This document shows positions 11,161 through 22,340 of a stretch of 64,000 nt of DNA, piece after piece (position 1 is the first letter of the stretch; each line of letters starts with the position of its first letter). The notes beneath the pieces were generated by a model, which was not told the origin of the DNA, did not search any database, and saw only the letters and a program-made list of their open reading frames with translations. This DNA comes from Apoda limacodes (lineage: Eukaryota > Arthropoda > Insecta > Lepidoptera > Limacodidae), in contig OX291558.1 of assembly GCA_946406115.1 (NCBI GenBank), forward strand, positions 15,492,205 to 15,556,204, read 5' to 3'. Both the position numbers and the translations under genes were made by a program.

Positions 11161-11394
11161 TTAAATCGAAGTATTGTCATGCCTATAGTAAATTAGATGC
11201 ATTGTGCTGTGTTGTTCAATCCTTTCATATTTCATAATCCTATTAGAAACTTGAATTAAGTCAGATGATCTGGCTTCTGCCAGAAGTTTACAATTAGGTG
11301 CTGCTATAGGAAAAGAATTTTGTCCTAAAGCACCTGAATCATTACAAAATAGAAGCAGTAACCATAGAAGATAATAATTTAATTTTAAATTCAT
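11161..11394 (-). CDS. Small ORF with a signal-peptide-like start, unrecognised
   Basis: A 77-codon ORF begins at an ATG at 11392-11394. Its first about 24 residues (MNLKLNYYLLWLLLLFCNDS) look like a cleavable signal peptide: a short basic N-terminus, then a leucine-rich core. The remainder (GQNSFPIAAPNCKLLAEARS and on) has no repeat or motif I recognise. The ORF ends at a TAA with no clear downstream splice donor. It could be a first exon, a relic or chance. A near-duplicate ATTCATATCGGA sits just upstream of the start. Length and codon content do not settle it. Confidence 0.25.
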   Translation of the reverse strand: MNLKLNYYLLWLLLLFCNDSGALGQNSFPIAAPNCKLLAEARSSDLIQVSNRIMKYERIEQHSTMHLIYYRHDNTSI

Positions 11395-11505
11395 ATCGGA
11401 AAAAAAAAATTCATATCGGAGCAGTATATAAGCCTGGTCAAACAAATGTGATAGGAAGAATAAATAAATACCAAAAATATTTAAGTATAAGCTAAAGGAA
11501 CTCAT

Positions 11506-12448
11506 TTCAAGGTAACTACTATTAGATTGTGCAATTGTACTACTATCTGAACTTGCATTGAAATCAGCCCTGCCTGTCTATAGTTAAATATTTGGTATGT
11601 TCTGCACTTGTTTATTTCTTTGTAGTTCTTAATATTTTTGCAGTCGGGTTATTTTGTATTTAATTATTTATTTTACAGCTTTTTAGTTTTAGTTTTTTCT
11701 TCGACTCGCGCTTGACTGTTATACGCACCCTATAACACTCGAAATAATGAAAACCTTTCATTTGAGACCTCATCAAAGAAAGTGCTACTGCTGCAGGTCA
11801 CAATGGAACGGACATACCAACATACATACATGCGCGCGAAAAACATTACCCTCCTTCTGGATGAGTCGAGTGAAATAGAGTCCAACTTCATTTTTTCGAC
11901 GAATAGAATTAAACGCATCAGGCAGTCTATTCGACAAAAAACATCAATTCGATAATGCTTTGCCTTAGCCAAAATCAAACTAAGACAAAATAACACTGCT
12001 CCACATCGTTCATAGGTAGGTTATCTAAAGATACATAATATATCTTCGAGTATATATTAGGTCTAATCATAGACATGTGCCAATAGTGATGAGAATAAAA
12101 TAGTTAAATTTAAAAATAATTAAATTACTTTACCGTATTTTCTTTTTTCCATTTGCATAATTTTTTTACTTAGTGTGATTTTACCGATTTACCTCGATTA
12201 CAATTTATTAGATCTACCATTAAAAATATACCATAGAAATCTTAATCAGGCTTATAATATCTTGTCATCACTGTCAATGTTAAAGCAGGTAGGTACATAT
12301 TATACGCTGAAGCTAAGAAAAATGTGAAGTAGAAATGTAAACAGTTAAAAAGTGAGGTCATACGACCATGTTAGTACACATCGTAAATCTTTGAGCGAGC
12401 GAGCGTCCACGAACAATATTCTGTCAAGTCATTGCTCTTTCAAACTCC
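11506..12448. other. Intergenic, upstream of UGT-B
   Basis: There is no recognisable gene or repeat family. It ends at the presumed UGT-B core promoter. Confidence 0.4.
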
Positions 12449-12478
12449 TATATAATACCAACTATGTTTTTTTCATTG
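12449..12478 (+). promoter_or_regulatory. Candidate UGT-B core promoter (TATA and initiator)
   Basis: TATATAAT at 12449-12456 is followed about 25 bases later by TCATTG (12473-12478), close to the arthropod initiator TCAKTY. This would give a 5' leader of about 115 bases before the ATG at 12591. Spacing is the main support; no transcript evidence is available. Confidence 0.35.
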
Positions 12479-12590
12479 TGCACGTTGATCGAAGTATACT
12501 GTACTGTACAGCAGTTTGAAGTCGGCACTCAATTAAAACACACGGTATTTTGCCGCATCCCACGAAACGCGGGGACCGACCTTGACCGAA

Positions 12591-15500
12591 ATGTATCTCA
12601 TTAAAATTATTATCGCTTTATACGTGTCCGTGTCGACTGGCAGTGCTTTAAATATATTGGGAATATTCCCTTACCAAGGAAAATCACACTTTTTTGTATT
12701 TAAAGTGTATTTGAAAGAATTGGCAAAAAGGGGACACAATGTTACAGTAATATCACACTTTCCCCAAAATGATGTACCGAAGAATTACCACGATATTAGT
12801 TTGGCAGGAAGTATTAAGGAAGTTGAAGATTTTATACCTATCGAAAGAAATTATTTGTCAATTTTAAATGTTGGAATATATTTGACGTCGTCAGGCGTCC
12901 AAAATTGTGAAAACATGTTAGCCCATAAGCAAGTGCAGGATTTTATTTCGCAAAAACCTAAGTTTGATGTTGTGGTGGTGGAACTATTCAACAGTGACTG
13001 TTCTCTAGGAATAGCACACCATTTGCAAGCTCCCGTGGTGGCAATGACCTCTCATGTACTGTTGCCTTGGCAGTATAGTCGACTTGGGCTGTTGCATAAC
13101 CCCTCTTACGTACCAGCGCATTTCCTCGAAGGAGGATCAAACCCAACTTTGTATCAAAGAGTAGAAAGAGTAATATTTGATTTTTACTTCAAAACACTTT
13201 TCTATCTGAAAACTCAACATAGTGATCAAAATACACTTGCAAAATATATAGGCAATATGCCGCCATTAGAAGACTTGGCTCGTGAAGTTAAAATTGTGTT
13301 ATTATATCACCACTTTATACTAACTCAATCCAGGATATTTCCATCAAATGTTATTGAGGTTGGGGGATTCCATGTGTCAGGGGCGAAACCTTTAACTGGG
13401 GTAAGTACTAATACGTAAAATATAGTAACAAAAGAATGGTCGAAAAACCGTCAAAATCACCTAACGTAATTACATCTATAAACAACCAACAAACAATTTA
13501 GCGTTGGTTTCAGGTAATTTTGAATCTTAAAGTACTACTATTGATTTATAATGGATTCGGTTGTCACTAAGATACAGAGCACTAATGAATTAAGTTTAGC
13601 TCTATAGGTTGTATTAGAACTGTAAAAAAGAAGTTAAATATTCTTTCCAGTGAGTGTAGTACCAGCGGCCGCTTATATCGGCCTGCAGCGTCAAAAGCTG
13701 TTAGAAGATCTTCATTAACTCCCTTTAATTCTTATTGCTATAAATCTACTATATCAGAGATGCTTGCTTATATATTATAAGGCTGTTGTGCAACTTTATT
13801 AACGTCATTGGTTCTGCAACGGAGTTAATTAAGAGTGTGGTAACACCAACTACTACATGCGTTGTATAACTCTTACATACAGCTTAGGCCTGTAATACGA
13901 AAGACAATGATAGGTTAAATAGTTATAGCAGTTTTGCACGATCCTGATATAAGGTTTATGGTGTAAGATAAACTAATGGTAATTTTTTAATGACACCATT
14001 GAATGTTTCTAACGCTTAAAGTTTTTGTCTATAATCTAACCATACATTATAAAAACATTTATCGAACTGAGCTTAAATTTGGGATTTCACTACTTCGTAA
14101 AGAACCCTAATCTTAAGGTATATAGGTAAAGCTAAAGCCGGTATTTTACTTTCCGCTGCAGGTAGATATATAGATATGTATTCGCTAAGTGTGTAGTTCC
14201 TCTCTTATGTCAACCGAAGATCGCATAATACTCTTGACTACCGGCGTTGTAGTTCTTCGAGTGTCGTAATAGATTTAAGAAAAATCTTCACCTTTAAGAT
14301 AAATATCGCCATTTTCAATCACTTTCTGTCAAAAAATAAATAAATATTTATTTATAAAAAATAACTTTTAAATAACGGTACCACCTTAATTTTCCGAATT
14401 ATTTTACATAGTTTATGTATACAATAACTAAAATAGACCAACATTTGAAATTGAATATCTATAAACTATTTAAGGTAATAAGTACTTTTAGTTGTTTTAC
14501 TTTTTTTCCTTTAAATCATATTTTTTCAAAGCCGCGTCAAGAAATGTGAAATGTGATTGTGTATCATGTTTCTAAGACGAGAAACATGATACACAATCAC
14601 ATCAAACTTGTAAGCGCACTAATAAATAATATTACACTTCTAGAACACTGTTAATCAACAATACTTACATTTCGTGATGAAAATGTTGCAATGTCCGCAG
14701 ATAAAGAGTAGCACTTCTATACTAATATTATAAAAAAGAAACATTTGATTGTTTGTTTGTATTGAATAGGCTCCGAAACTACTGGACCGATTTGAAAAAT
14801 TTCTTTACCATTAAAAGCCGACATTATCTCTGATGAACATAGGCTACTTTTTACCGCGGGAAAATATTTCATTTCTACGGGAAAACGGGTAATAGGACAA
14901 CGGGTAGTAATAATTATCCTTCCGTACTTATCTTTTTCACATAACTTCTAAACGGCTGAACCGTTTCTTGGATGATTTAAAAATACAATTGGACCCGGTA
15001 GTTGGCGCTGCTGTTGGTATGTCAACTACTAAACAGCTTTACCGATTGGGTTAAAATTTTGTATGTGTATTTCTATGGTTTCAGACACGAATGTATTAAG
15101 CCATTAAAGAGGAAATATTTGATTATTAGATTTTTTTTTTAATTGAGGAGTTGCCGAAAGAACCTAAGTCGATAACGAAATTTTGGGCGGGCGAAGCCGC
15201 TGGTTGAAGCTAGTATTTCATATTTATAAATTAATGTAATCTAATGAAATTAGAAGTTTTTACTATCTACTTTTGACCCCAAAAACGCTACAAATAAGAA
15301 ATAAGGTATTAAAATACGGATCCAATAATATCCATATAACTAAAAGTTTCAATAAAGTCCATGATAAAGGTGCAATAAAGATTACAGCGGAAAACTGACA
15401 ATCTTATAACACCTCTTATACACTTCTACTAAAGGTTATATAGAACCACTATGAAGGGTCTATACAGTCTTTACCTGCTAAATTTTGCGCCAAAATCGAA

Positions 15501-18500
15501 GATATAAAGGTATTATTACACTCTGTAAATCTCTTATAAATTATACGCTAACTCTTTAATATTTTAGCAGTGACTTTTGATATAAATTAAATCACTTCCT
15601 TTAGAAAAAAACAAACTACCCGAGGCCTTTCTAACTTCAATGGTAATCCAAACACGATTTGGATTGCCATTGAAGTAAAAATAGCCTCGGATCTGCTCTC
15701 TTTGCCGGATCGTGCCGCTCGGATTTTAACCTTAGTGTTAGTGTTCCACAACTAACTCCTCTAGAAATAACTCCGGGCATAAGTAATAAACAAAAATTTC
15801 TAGACATTTATAACTTTTACTGAAAATAAATCATGCCTTGAACAATACGTTAAAAATAGTCCCTATCTAATTTTTCAGGGCAGTCAGGTTTATCGAAGCA
15901 AGCGAAGTACGAGGCTTTTTAACGTCAAAATTGCCCTTAATTGTCATTTTACTTCAACCCCAATACGATGGAACGAATATCATTTGTGCTGAACATCACG
16001 TTTCTTTATTCTGTTTGGGAATTTAAAACCTGAGCCCCCCTGAGCACTGGGTTCTTATCGGAAACATCTCAGATAATTTCTCAACACGACGTATTACAGT
16101 AAAAGAAATATATCACCATTTAATCCCTATTTCACAGGACCTCAAGAAATTCGTCGATGGTGCCCGTAATGGTGTGATATTTATAAGTTTTGGCTCAGTA
16201 GCTAAAGTAAATACTTTAACAGAAGACAAATTACAAGCCATAACGAATGTAATAAATGAACTCCCACATAAATTCGTATGGAAAATAAAATCTGGAAATA
16301 ACACTCTACCGAACGTAAAACAAGACAAATTATTTATTTCGGATTGGCTACCTCAAACTGATATTCTAGGTTTGTATTCTCTATTTTGTTTCAATAAACT
16401 TACATTTCTATTATTGTTTATTGTTATTATTGTTTGTGAAAATACACTGCATATTTTGCACTAGACACTGCATGGCAAATGTTGCCCTAAATTATAGGCG
16501 TATTTTTTTTACCGATCTATGAATTCAATGTCATAATCCTGCCAAATTTCACCTTATCTCTGATTTGCGGTAAATATTGACCTACTGATAGGTGTCCTTT
16601 ATCAAATAAGAGGTCTGTTTTTACTAAATATAGTCCAGGGATTCCAAACTTCTAGGTCCCTGGATCTCGGACGTTTTTCTAAATCCGAAAAGCCCTTTCG
16701 GGATTAATGCATATATATTTTATTTAAATAGAATAGCAGCCCATGATTTCCAACTGCAACTGTTCCATTTCGGCAGTTTTTTGTTTTACCTATCTCAAAT
16801 ATGAAGTAAAAGAAGATTAAAAGAAAACCTAATAGAAGTAAACAAAGTTTAAAAATTGAGACAAAAAAATATTCTTAAAAGTAGAGAAAATAAGAATTGA
16901 GCAAAAAATGCTTGATAACAATTTCTCCCACAAGCAGTAGTTCAAAAGAGGGTAATTCTTTACTTTCCAAGAACGTGAGATTTTTGCGTAATAAACATTT
17001 CTATTGATAGAATACCACATTTATATACAAAAATGAAATTCAGAAACTCTCGGAGGACACTAGTTTTTTCGGAAAATAAATAAATTCATTTCATACAAAA
17101 TCAGCCATTACACAACAATAAATATCTACGAAAAAATAACAAAAACATCACATGTTGCCAGTATTCAACAATCGAGTACTTACTCTGTAAAGTAATAATC
17201 GATAAAAAAAATCTAAGTAAAATTTGAAGAACTACTTATTTAGTATAGTCACGGCAACCCACTTTGGCACATGAAAACTTGGGCGCGAAGCCAAGCGGAG
17301 CACATGAAAATTAGCGCGCAAAGCCGAGCGGAGCGTGCCGCGGTAGCGGCCAGCGAGTGCCAGAACCAATTTCTACTTATTTAGTAGTCACGGCGACCCA
17401 CTTTGGAACATGAAAACTTGCGCGCAAAGCCAAGCGGAGCACATGAAAATTAGCGCGCGAAGCCGAGGGGAGCGTGCCGTGGCAGCGGCCGGCGAGCGCC
17501 AGAAACAAATTGTACCTGTGTCACTCAGATCAATAAACTAGTGTCTACCTTGTCCCCCCTACTCGTGCCAAACAATTCTAAATTAGAATAATTTGTTTCT
17601 GGCACTTCGCCGGCCTCTGCCGCGGTCCGCTTTGCTCGGCTCGTACGGTGTTCACCATGTAACCTAATGGCTCGTCGCTTCGCTCCTCACCACCTAACTT
17701 GGCAGGGTTTGGATTTGCTGCCATTTTTTTGATTTTATTCGAGTATATAAATATGCTTTTCTATCGATTAAAATTAGAGAAAAGTAAAATCGATTGAATC
17801 CTGTGTTTATTTTTTTCTTTAGACTGGCAAATATTTTTGGCAAAAGAAAATTTTTGTATTTTTAAATGTTGGTGTGTAATGGTGGATTTTGTATGAAATC
17901 AATTTAGTTTTTTTCGTGAAAATCTAGTGTCCTCCGAGAGTCTTTGAATTTTACCTGTGTATATAAATGTGTTTTTCTATCAGTTAAAACCATCGTTACG
18001 TAAAAATCTCATCGTCGTTACGTTCTTGGAAAGTAAAGAATTACCCAGAAGAGTTCCGACAAAGATAACAAAGTGTAATTCTAATCCAAATTAAATAAGT
18101 GATCCCCTAGGTGTTGCAAGCTTAGTGGTATTAAAAAAAATGCAAGGATCGTGTCGGTGAATCCTTGTGGAAGAAGACATTTGCCGTCAAGTGTTTTGCC
18201 ATATCAATTATTAAAATCTTATTATTTACAGCACATCCTAACACTTTGGCGTTTTACTCCCACTCGGGTATGTTAAGCACTACAGAAGCCATACACTTTG
18301 GAGTGCCGATGGTAGCGATGCCCATATTCGGGGACCAGCCCGCCAATGCTGCTTCGGTGGAGGAGAGTGGACTTGGCGTGCAAATACAGATCAGGGATTT
18401 GACTAAAGAAAACTTGCTTAAAGCTTTCAAAAAAGTTTTAGACCCGAAGTTAGTTAATAAAAATAATTATACTATTCATATTTCTCTACAAAACATAGTT

Positions 18501-19293
18501 TAGTTTTGCAATTAGTAATTTTTAGGTTTTTTTTACTATACCACTAAGGTGGCAAACAAGCTTGTGGTCCGCCTGATGGTAAGTGGTCACCGCAGCCTAT
18601 GTTTGTAGAATTATGTAAAAGTAAAAAATTAGTACCTTTTCCCGAAGTCTTCTAAGGCAAGTATTTACCATATTTTAAATCAAAACTAGTTAATGGATTT
18701 ATCTTCGTGGGGCTTCAAATTACGCTAGAAAAGATGATTACAATCGCTGACGGAATCAAAGTCTTAACCGAAAAAAACCTAGACATTTTTAGTGTTATGT
18801 ACCTAAATTGTAAAAGAAAACCTTAACTGTGAGATTTCGGTGTTTGTCAAACATGAAGAACATAAGCATTTGACTGATTTTGTCATTTTCGGTGTTGAAA
18901 TCCTGAAAACCAGATAAACTTGCAACGTATAAGGATTTGCATTTCTGATCATAAAAATCTGATGATTAAGAAAGACATGTTTTTATCTATTTCAGCTTTC
19001 GCGAAAACGTGCAACGATTGTCAAATGCATGGCACGACCGACCCTTACCTCCATTGGATACTGCTATATATTGGACTGAATTTGCTGCTCGTCATTCCAA
19101 CTTCTCATTCAAACCCAGGGCTGCCGAAGTACCAATGTATCAGTACATGTGTCTTGATGTTGCTTCGGTGTTTGTGATTTTAGTTTTAATTATAGTATTT
19201 TTATTTAAGATTATTTTATCAGTCTGCTTTAAACACAGAAACACGAAAGAAGTAGCCAAAAAGAAAACAAATAAGAAATCAAAACGAGAATGA
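12591..19293 (+). CDS. UGT-B: UDP-glycosyltransferase, complete, 4 exons
   Basis: Exons are 12591-13400, 16138-16369, 18232-18448 and 18996-19293, with phases 0, 1 and 2 and GT-AG ends. They give 518 residues, the normal UGT length. I chose ATG 12591, because the TTG three codons earlier is not a start. Residues 1-19 form a signal peptide. GKSHFFVF places the likely catalytic His at residue 33, and FDVVVVELFNSDCSLG supplies the conserved acidic partner region. Exon 2 holds VIFISFGSV (donor binding) and DWLPQTDIL. The signature FYSHSGML...TTEAIHFGVP...FGDQ spans about 355-383. A membrane helix at about 475-497 and the tail KSKRE (KxKxx) anchor the enzyme in the ER with its active site in the lumen. 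It should transfer sugar from UDP-sugar to lipophilic substrates (detoxification or pigment/hormone conjugation); the substrate is unknown. AATAAA is at 19368. No damage is seen. Confidence 0.95.
14551..14602. repeat. Perfect hairpin, 23-bp stem and 6-base loop
   Basis: Arms 14551-14573 and 14580-14602 are exact reverse complements (ATGTGATTGTGTATC...), and the loop is AAGACG. This could be a tiny palindromic transposon relic or a hairpin transcript within the intron. Confidence 0.9.
14716..15215 (+). repeat. Dispersed lepidopteran repeat (TAATATTATAAA type)
   Basis: The repeat begins with ACTAATATTATAAA, continues through a GGCTCCGAAACTACTGGACC segment and ends with GGGCGGGCGAAGCCGCTGG and AAGCTAGTA. 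Relatives occur at 20965, 29925, 31285, 34088, 42555, 48606 and 61950. The family name is not assigned. The conserved ends suggest a SINE or the 3' end of a LINE. Confidence 0.6.
15620..15690. repeat. Short palindromic element (about 33-base arms)
   Basis: CCGAGGC and ACTTCAATGGTAATCCAAA on the left pair with TTTGGATTGCCATTGAAGT and GCCTCGG on the right around a five-base loop (CACGA). This is a mini inverted-repeat element or foldback. Confidence 0.8.
16950..18046. mobile_element. Non-autonomous DNA element with long terminal inverted repeats
   Basis: The ends read GGGTAATTCTTTACTTTCC and its reverse complement. The inverted similarity extends inward for well over 100 bases, including CTCTCGGAGGACACTAG and CTAGTGTCCTCCGAGAG. 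It inserted in UGT-B intron 2: the paralogous site in UGT-A (about 709-720) has no insert, which defines both ends. No transposase ORF is visible. It contains two tandem 141-base GC-rich units (17233-17513). The target duplication is unclear (AAAAGA against AGAAGA). Confidence 0.85.
17233..17513. repeat. Two tandem 141-base GC-rich units
   Basis: Both units start TACTTATTTAGTA and contain AGTCACGGC, CCACTTTGG, GCCAAGCGGAGCACATGAAA and CGGAGCG/GGGAGCG blocks. A third, inverted and diverged copy of the unit end (AATTTGTTTCTGGCACTTCG region) lies at about 17588-17660, so the array is part of the element's internal inverted structure. Confidence 0.8.
18540..18605 (-). repeat. LINE 3' tail in UGT-B intron 3
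   Basis: CCACTAAGGTGGCAAACAAG and the following GTCCGCCTGATGGTAAG match the 3' UTR of the LINE at 27113-27480. The insertion is shared with UGT-A intron 3. Confidence 0.6.
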
Positions 19294-20760
19294 TACGTAT
19301 TTGTCAAAGTGTTTTGTGAAGTGAATTGTATTTTATTGAACAATCTAAGTGTTGAAAATTTAAATGTAATAAATATTATAATTTTTTAAAAACGGCTGCT
19401 TTAGTTTACAATTAAAAGCATCTGGCAAAATCGCTAAATGCGGCAATAAATCTGAGTATTTCGACTTGATAGCACAAATAAGTATATTAAGAACCAAACC
19501 AGCATAAGTTTTATTTAAAGTTGCAAAACAACTGTGGAGGTGAGAAATGATATAACCTAATACTGGTCAAACTCCAAGATTTGCATTTTTTAGTTTTTAA
19601 AAACAAAACTTACTACGGAACAGTGGCCAATACCTATCAAACATTTTATTTTTATATGTACACTATCATTTACAACCAACATATTTTTTTTTTTTTTTAA
19701 TTCACGGATGGACGGACGGAGCAACGGGGCTGGCGGCAAGGTCGCAACAGATAAATTTATGATTAATTTCTCTTATTTCCACCTTGTATTGATATCCCTT
19801 AAAGTAAATTCCCTCTGTGCAAGCTAGGCCCCTACTGACGATAGGACACAGGCTGTCACCCCGGCGTCGAGACGGTTGACCCATAAGGTCAGTATTATGT
19901 TTATCTTTACCGAACAATATGTGTTTTTTTTCTCAGTCGTAGATAAAATCTTGTATACAACAACACAAAATTGGTATTTTAGTAGTCATATTAATATTAC
20001 CTTCATTTCCCGGGTAAGAACCCGGTAAATATTCGAAATAGAGAAGAATATCGTCACATTCACAGCACTTTTTTAAGGGCATTTTTAAGATGCAGTCTTT
20101 ATTGTTGGCTCCGTGGCTCGGTGGGTAATGAACCTGACTGCTTAATCGAGGGGCCTGGGTTAGATTCCCGTACAATAAAAACGCATAGGGAAATACTTTG
20201 AGTAATTTGAAAAACCGGCTTAGAGAAATTGGCATTCGCATCGCACCCACGCCCATCGATTCAGCAGTTGGTTCATTACCCACTGAGCCGCGGAGCCGAC
20301 AATAAAGACCTTATATGACGATATAATGTGACGATATTCTTCTTTACAAGAACAACCATTAAAATTGAATTCTGTAACATTAGCATAGTGGCAAACAACA
20401 CTTTTGCCTATCCTGGACCTGGTCTTTACCCCTGTAGTGGAAATATACAATGGTTGAGGCCACAGCACCTGTAGGCTTTTATTTTTTTAAGTTACTTGGT
20501 GCAAACATGGCAAAGAGCTAAAGACTCTTACAGCATGGAGACTGTCTTATATGCAACGATTTCAACTTTCAATTTTTTTTTATATTAATTGCAACAATTC
20601 CTTACAGTTTAGGCAATGTCTTGTTTGTAAAACAGCAGTTTTTTAAAGCAAGTATTTTTTTTCTAGTAGATACAAAATTCTTGAAAATTGTAAGTTACAC
20701 ATAAGAAGGGTTTATCCATTCTGGGTTTATCAGGCAAACATACAGCTATCAGTAGTCTCT
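19294..20760. other. 3' flank of UGT-B, paralogous to the UGT-A flank
   Basis: There is no gene here. It matches 1934-4084 and 8934-9180 downstream of UGT-A. Differences are a B-only stretch at about 19690-19920, a poly-T run at 19685 and the absence of the Jockey LINE at about 20535. Confidence 0.75.
20105..20303 (+). repeat. tRNA-like SINE-type inverted pair (B copy)
   Basis: TGGCTCGGTGGG (A-box-like) and GGTTAGATTCC (B-box-like) lie on the + strand. A matching inverted head reads GTCGGCTCCGCGGCTCAGTG on the - strand from 20303. It is paralogous to 3528-3735. Confidence 0.5.
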
Positions 20761-20964
20761 TCTTAAGTTGATGATATTCGCCTGAATGTTCGGCTGCCTA
20801 AAGGCTTAATTAAGCCTGAAGACTTAATGATGCTGCATGATGCTCACAAAAATATTTAGAAAATATGTACGTAAAAAAATGCCAAGCCTTATAGATTAAA
20901 CAAATAACCGGTCAAGTGCGAGTGTGACCAGCGCTTAGTACTTGGCACACCCGCAACATTATCC

Positions 20965-21345
20965 ATACTAATATTATAAATGCGAAAGTAACTCTGTATG
21001 TCTGTCGGTTACCTGTTCACGCTTAAACCGCTGGGCTGTACTGATTAATATGAAATTTGGCATGGAGATAGTTTGAGTCACGAGAAAGGACATAGGCTAC
21101 TTAAAAACGTCAAGTGTAAGACGGTTTTTTTTTCTATTATTTAGGAGTTGCTGTTGAAATCAACACAATTTAGGGCGGAGGAAACTCCGGGCAAAGGCAA
21201 GGAGAAGGCTACTTGAAAATACCAAGTGTGAGTCGGTTTTTTTTTCTATAATTAAGGAATTGCCGTTAAAATCCTACATTGAAAACCGGAGTCTTAGTAG
21301 TAGGGTTCCGCTAATTAGCCTTTGTGTACGGAACCCTAAAAATCG
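20965..21345 (+). repeat. Dispersed lepidopteran repeat
   Basis: It starts ACTAATATTATAAATGCGAA and continues with the usual CTGTCGGTTACC and TTAAACCGCTGG blocks. A partial direct repeat of its TGTGAGTCGGTTTTTTTTTC part follows. It closes with a GGGTTCCG / GTACGGAACCCTAAAAA segment of a second repeat family. Confidence 0.6.
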
Positions 21346-21565
21346 TTTACCCACGGAATGAATTTGAAAGTAGTGTTACAGGTAATATTAAATATTAGTA
21401 TCATAAATTTTTGATAGAAACAGTCGTGCGCGCCGCGCCGGACGCGCTTTCCGTGCATGCAACATTTTGTAATAGATAAACTGCAAAAACAATTTTCGTG
21501 ACAAAATATATACAGGGAGTGCCCGCCCGACGCTCGCGAGAACTTATCTATCGGAAACCTCTTGC

Positions 21566-22340
21566 AAATAGCCCAGTCATATTAGGGGTTTCACCTCGGA
21601 ATTAAAGATAATAAGCTGTTTATTGGTATAAACCTTCGTTTTGTCGTTCTAAATGTTGTCTCAAAAGTCACAAGTGCTATCGTGTCCGCGTCTTAAGATA
21701 TTGAAGGTCAAAGGTCGTAAAAATCTGTTTTCCGTGAATATCTCGCTTTCTATTGCTTAAATGAGATTTGCACCTATTATAAAAGTTATAGAGTATAAAA
21801 TTCTCTATAAATTTTGTTTGAACTTTTTTTTCATACGATCAACCGTTTTTTTTTTGCGGTAGACCGCGAAGAGTGCGCCGCGTGCAGTCATATATGGCCT
21901 AATGCAAGGTCAAGCGTGAGTTACGGTTATCAGTACGTTGTATAAAGTTAATTACTTAGTAAAAATATATAATTATTAAGCAATGCCAATTATTTGTGTA
22001 CTAATTATTAATTATTTATATTTAATTAAAATAATTGACTTAATTATTTATATTTAATTATTAAAATACACGCAATTCATCAAATTTGTAGAGAATTTTA
22101 TACTCTATAACTTTTATAATAGGCGCAAATCTCATTTAAGCAATAGAAAGCGAGATATTCACGGAAAACAGATTTTTACGACCTTTGCCCTTTAATATCT
22201 TAAGACGCGGACACGATAGCACTTGTGACTTTTGAGACAACATTCAGAACGATAAAAAAAAGTTTTGTACCAATTTACAGCTTATTATCTTTCATTCCGA
22301 GGTTGACCCCTTTTTTTACCTAATATGATTGGGCTAATAG
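21566..22340. mobile_element. Foldback element with about 250-base inverted arms
   Basis: The left arm (21566-21825) and right arm (about 22085-22340) are reverse complements over most of their length. Shared blocks include TAGCCCA-TCATATTAGG at the tips, TGTCTCAAAAGTCACAAGTG, CTATCGTGTCCGCGTCTTAA, GAATATCTCGCTTTCTATTG and TATAGAGTATAAAATTCTCT. The AT-rich loop has no coding potential. It is a non-autonomous DNA element; the superfamily is not assigned because no transposase or clear target duplication is seen. Confidence 0.85.

Larger units (their letters stand above)
13401..16137. other. UGT-B intron 1 (2.7 kb)
   Basis: The intron runs from GTAAGT to TTTCACAG. It contains a perfect 23-base stem hairpin (14551-14602), a dispersed lepidopteran repeat (about 14716-15215) and a 71-base palindromic element (15620-15690). 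The rest is unassigned AT-rich sequence. Confidence 0.75.
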
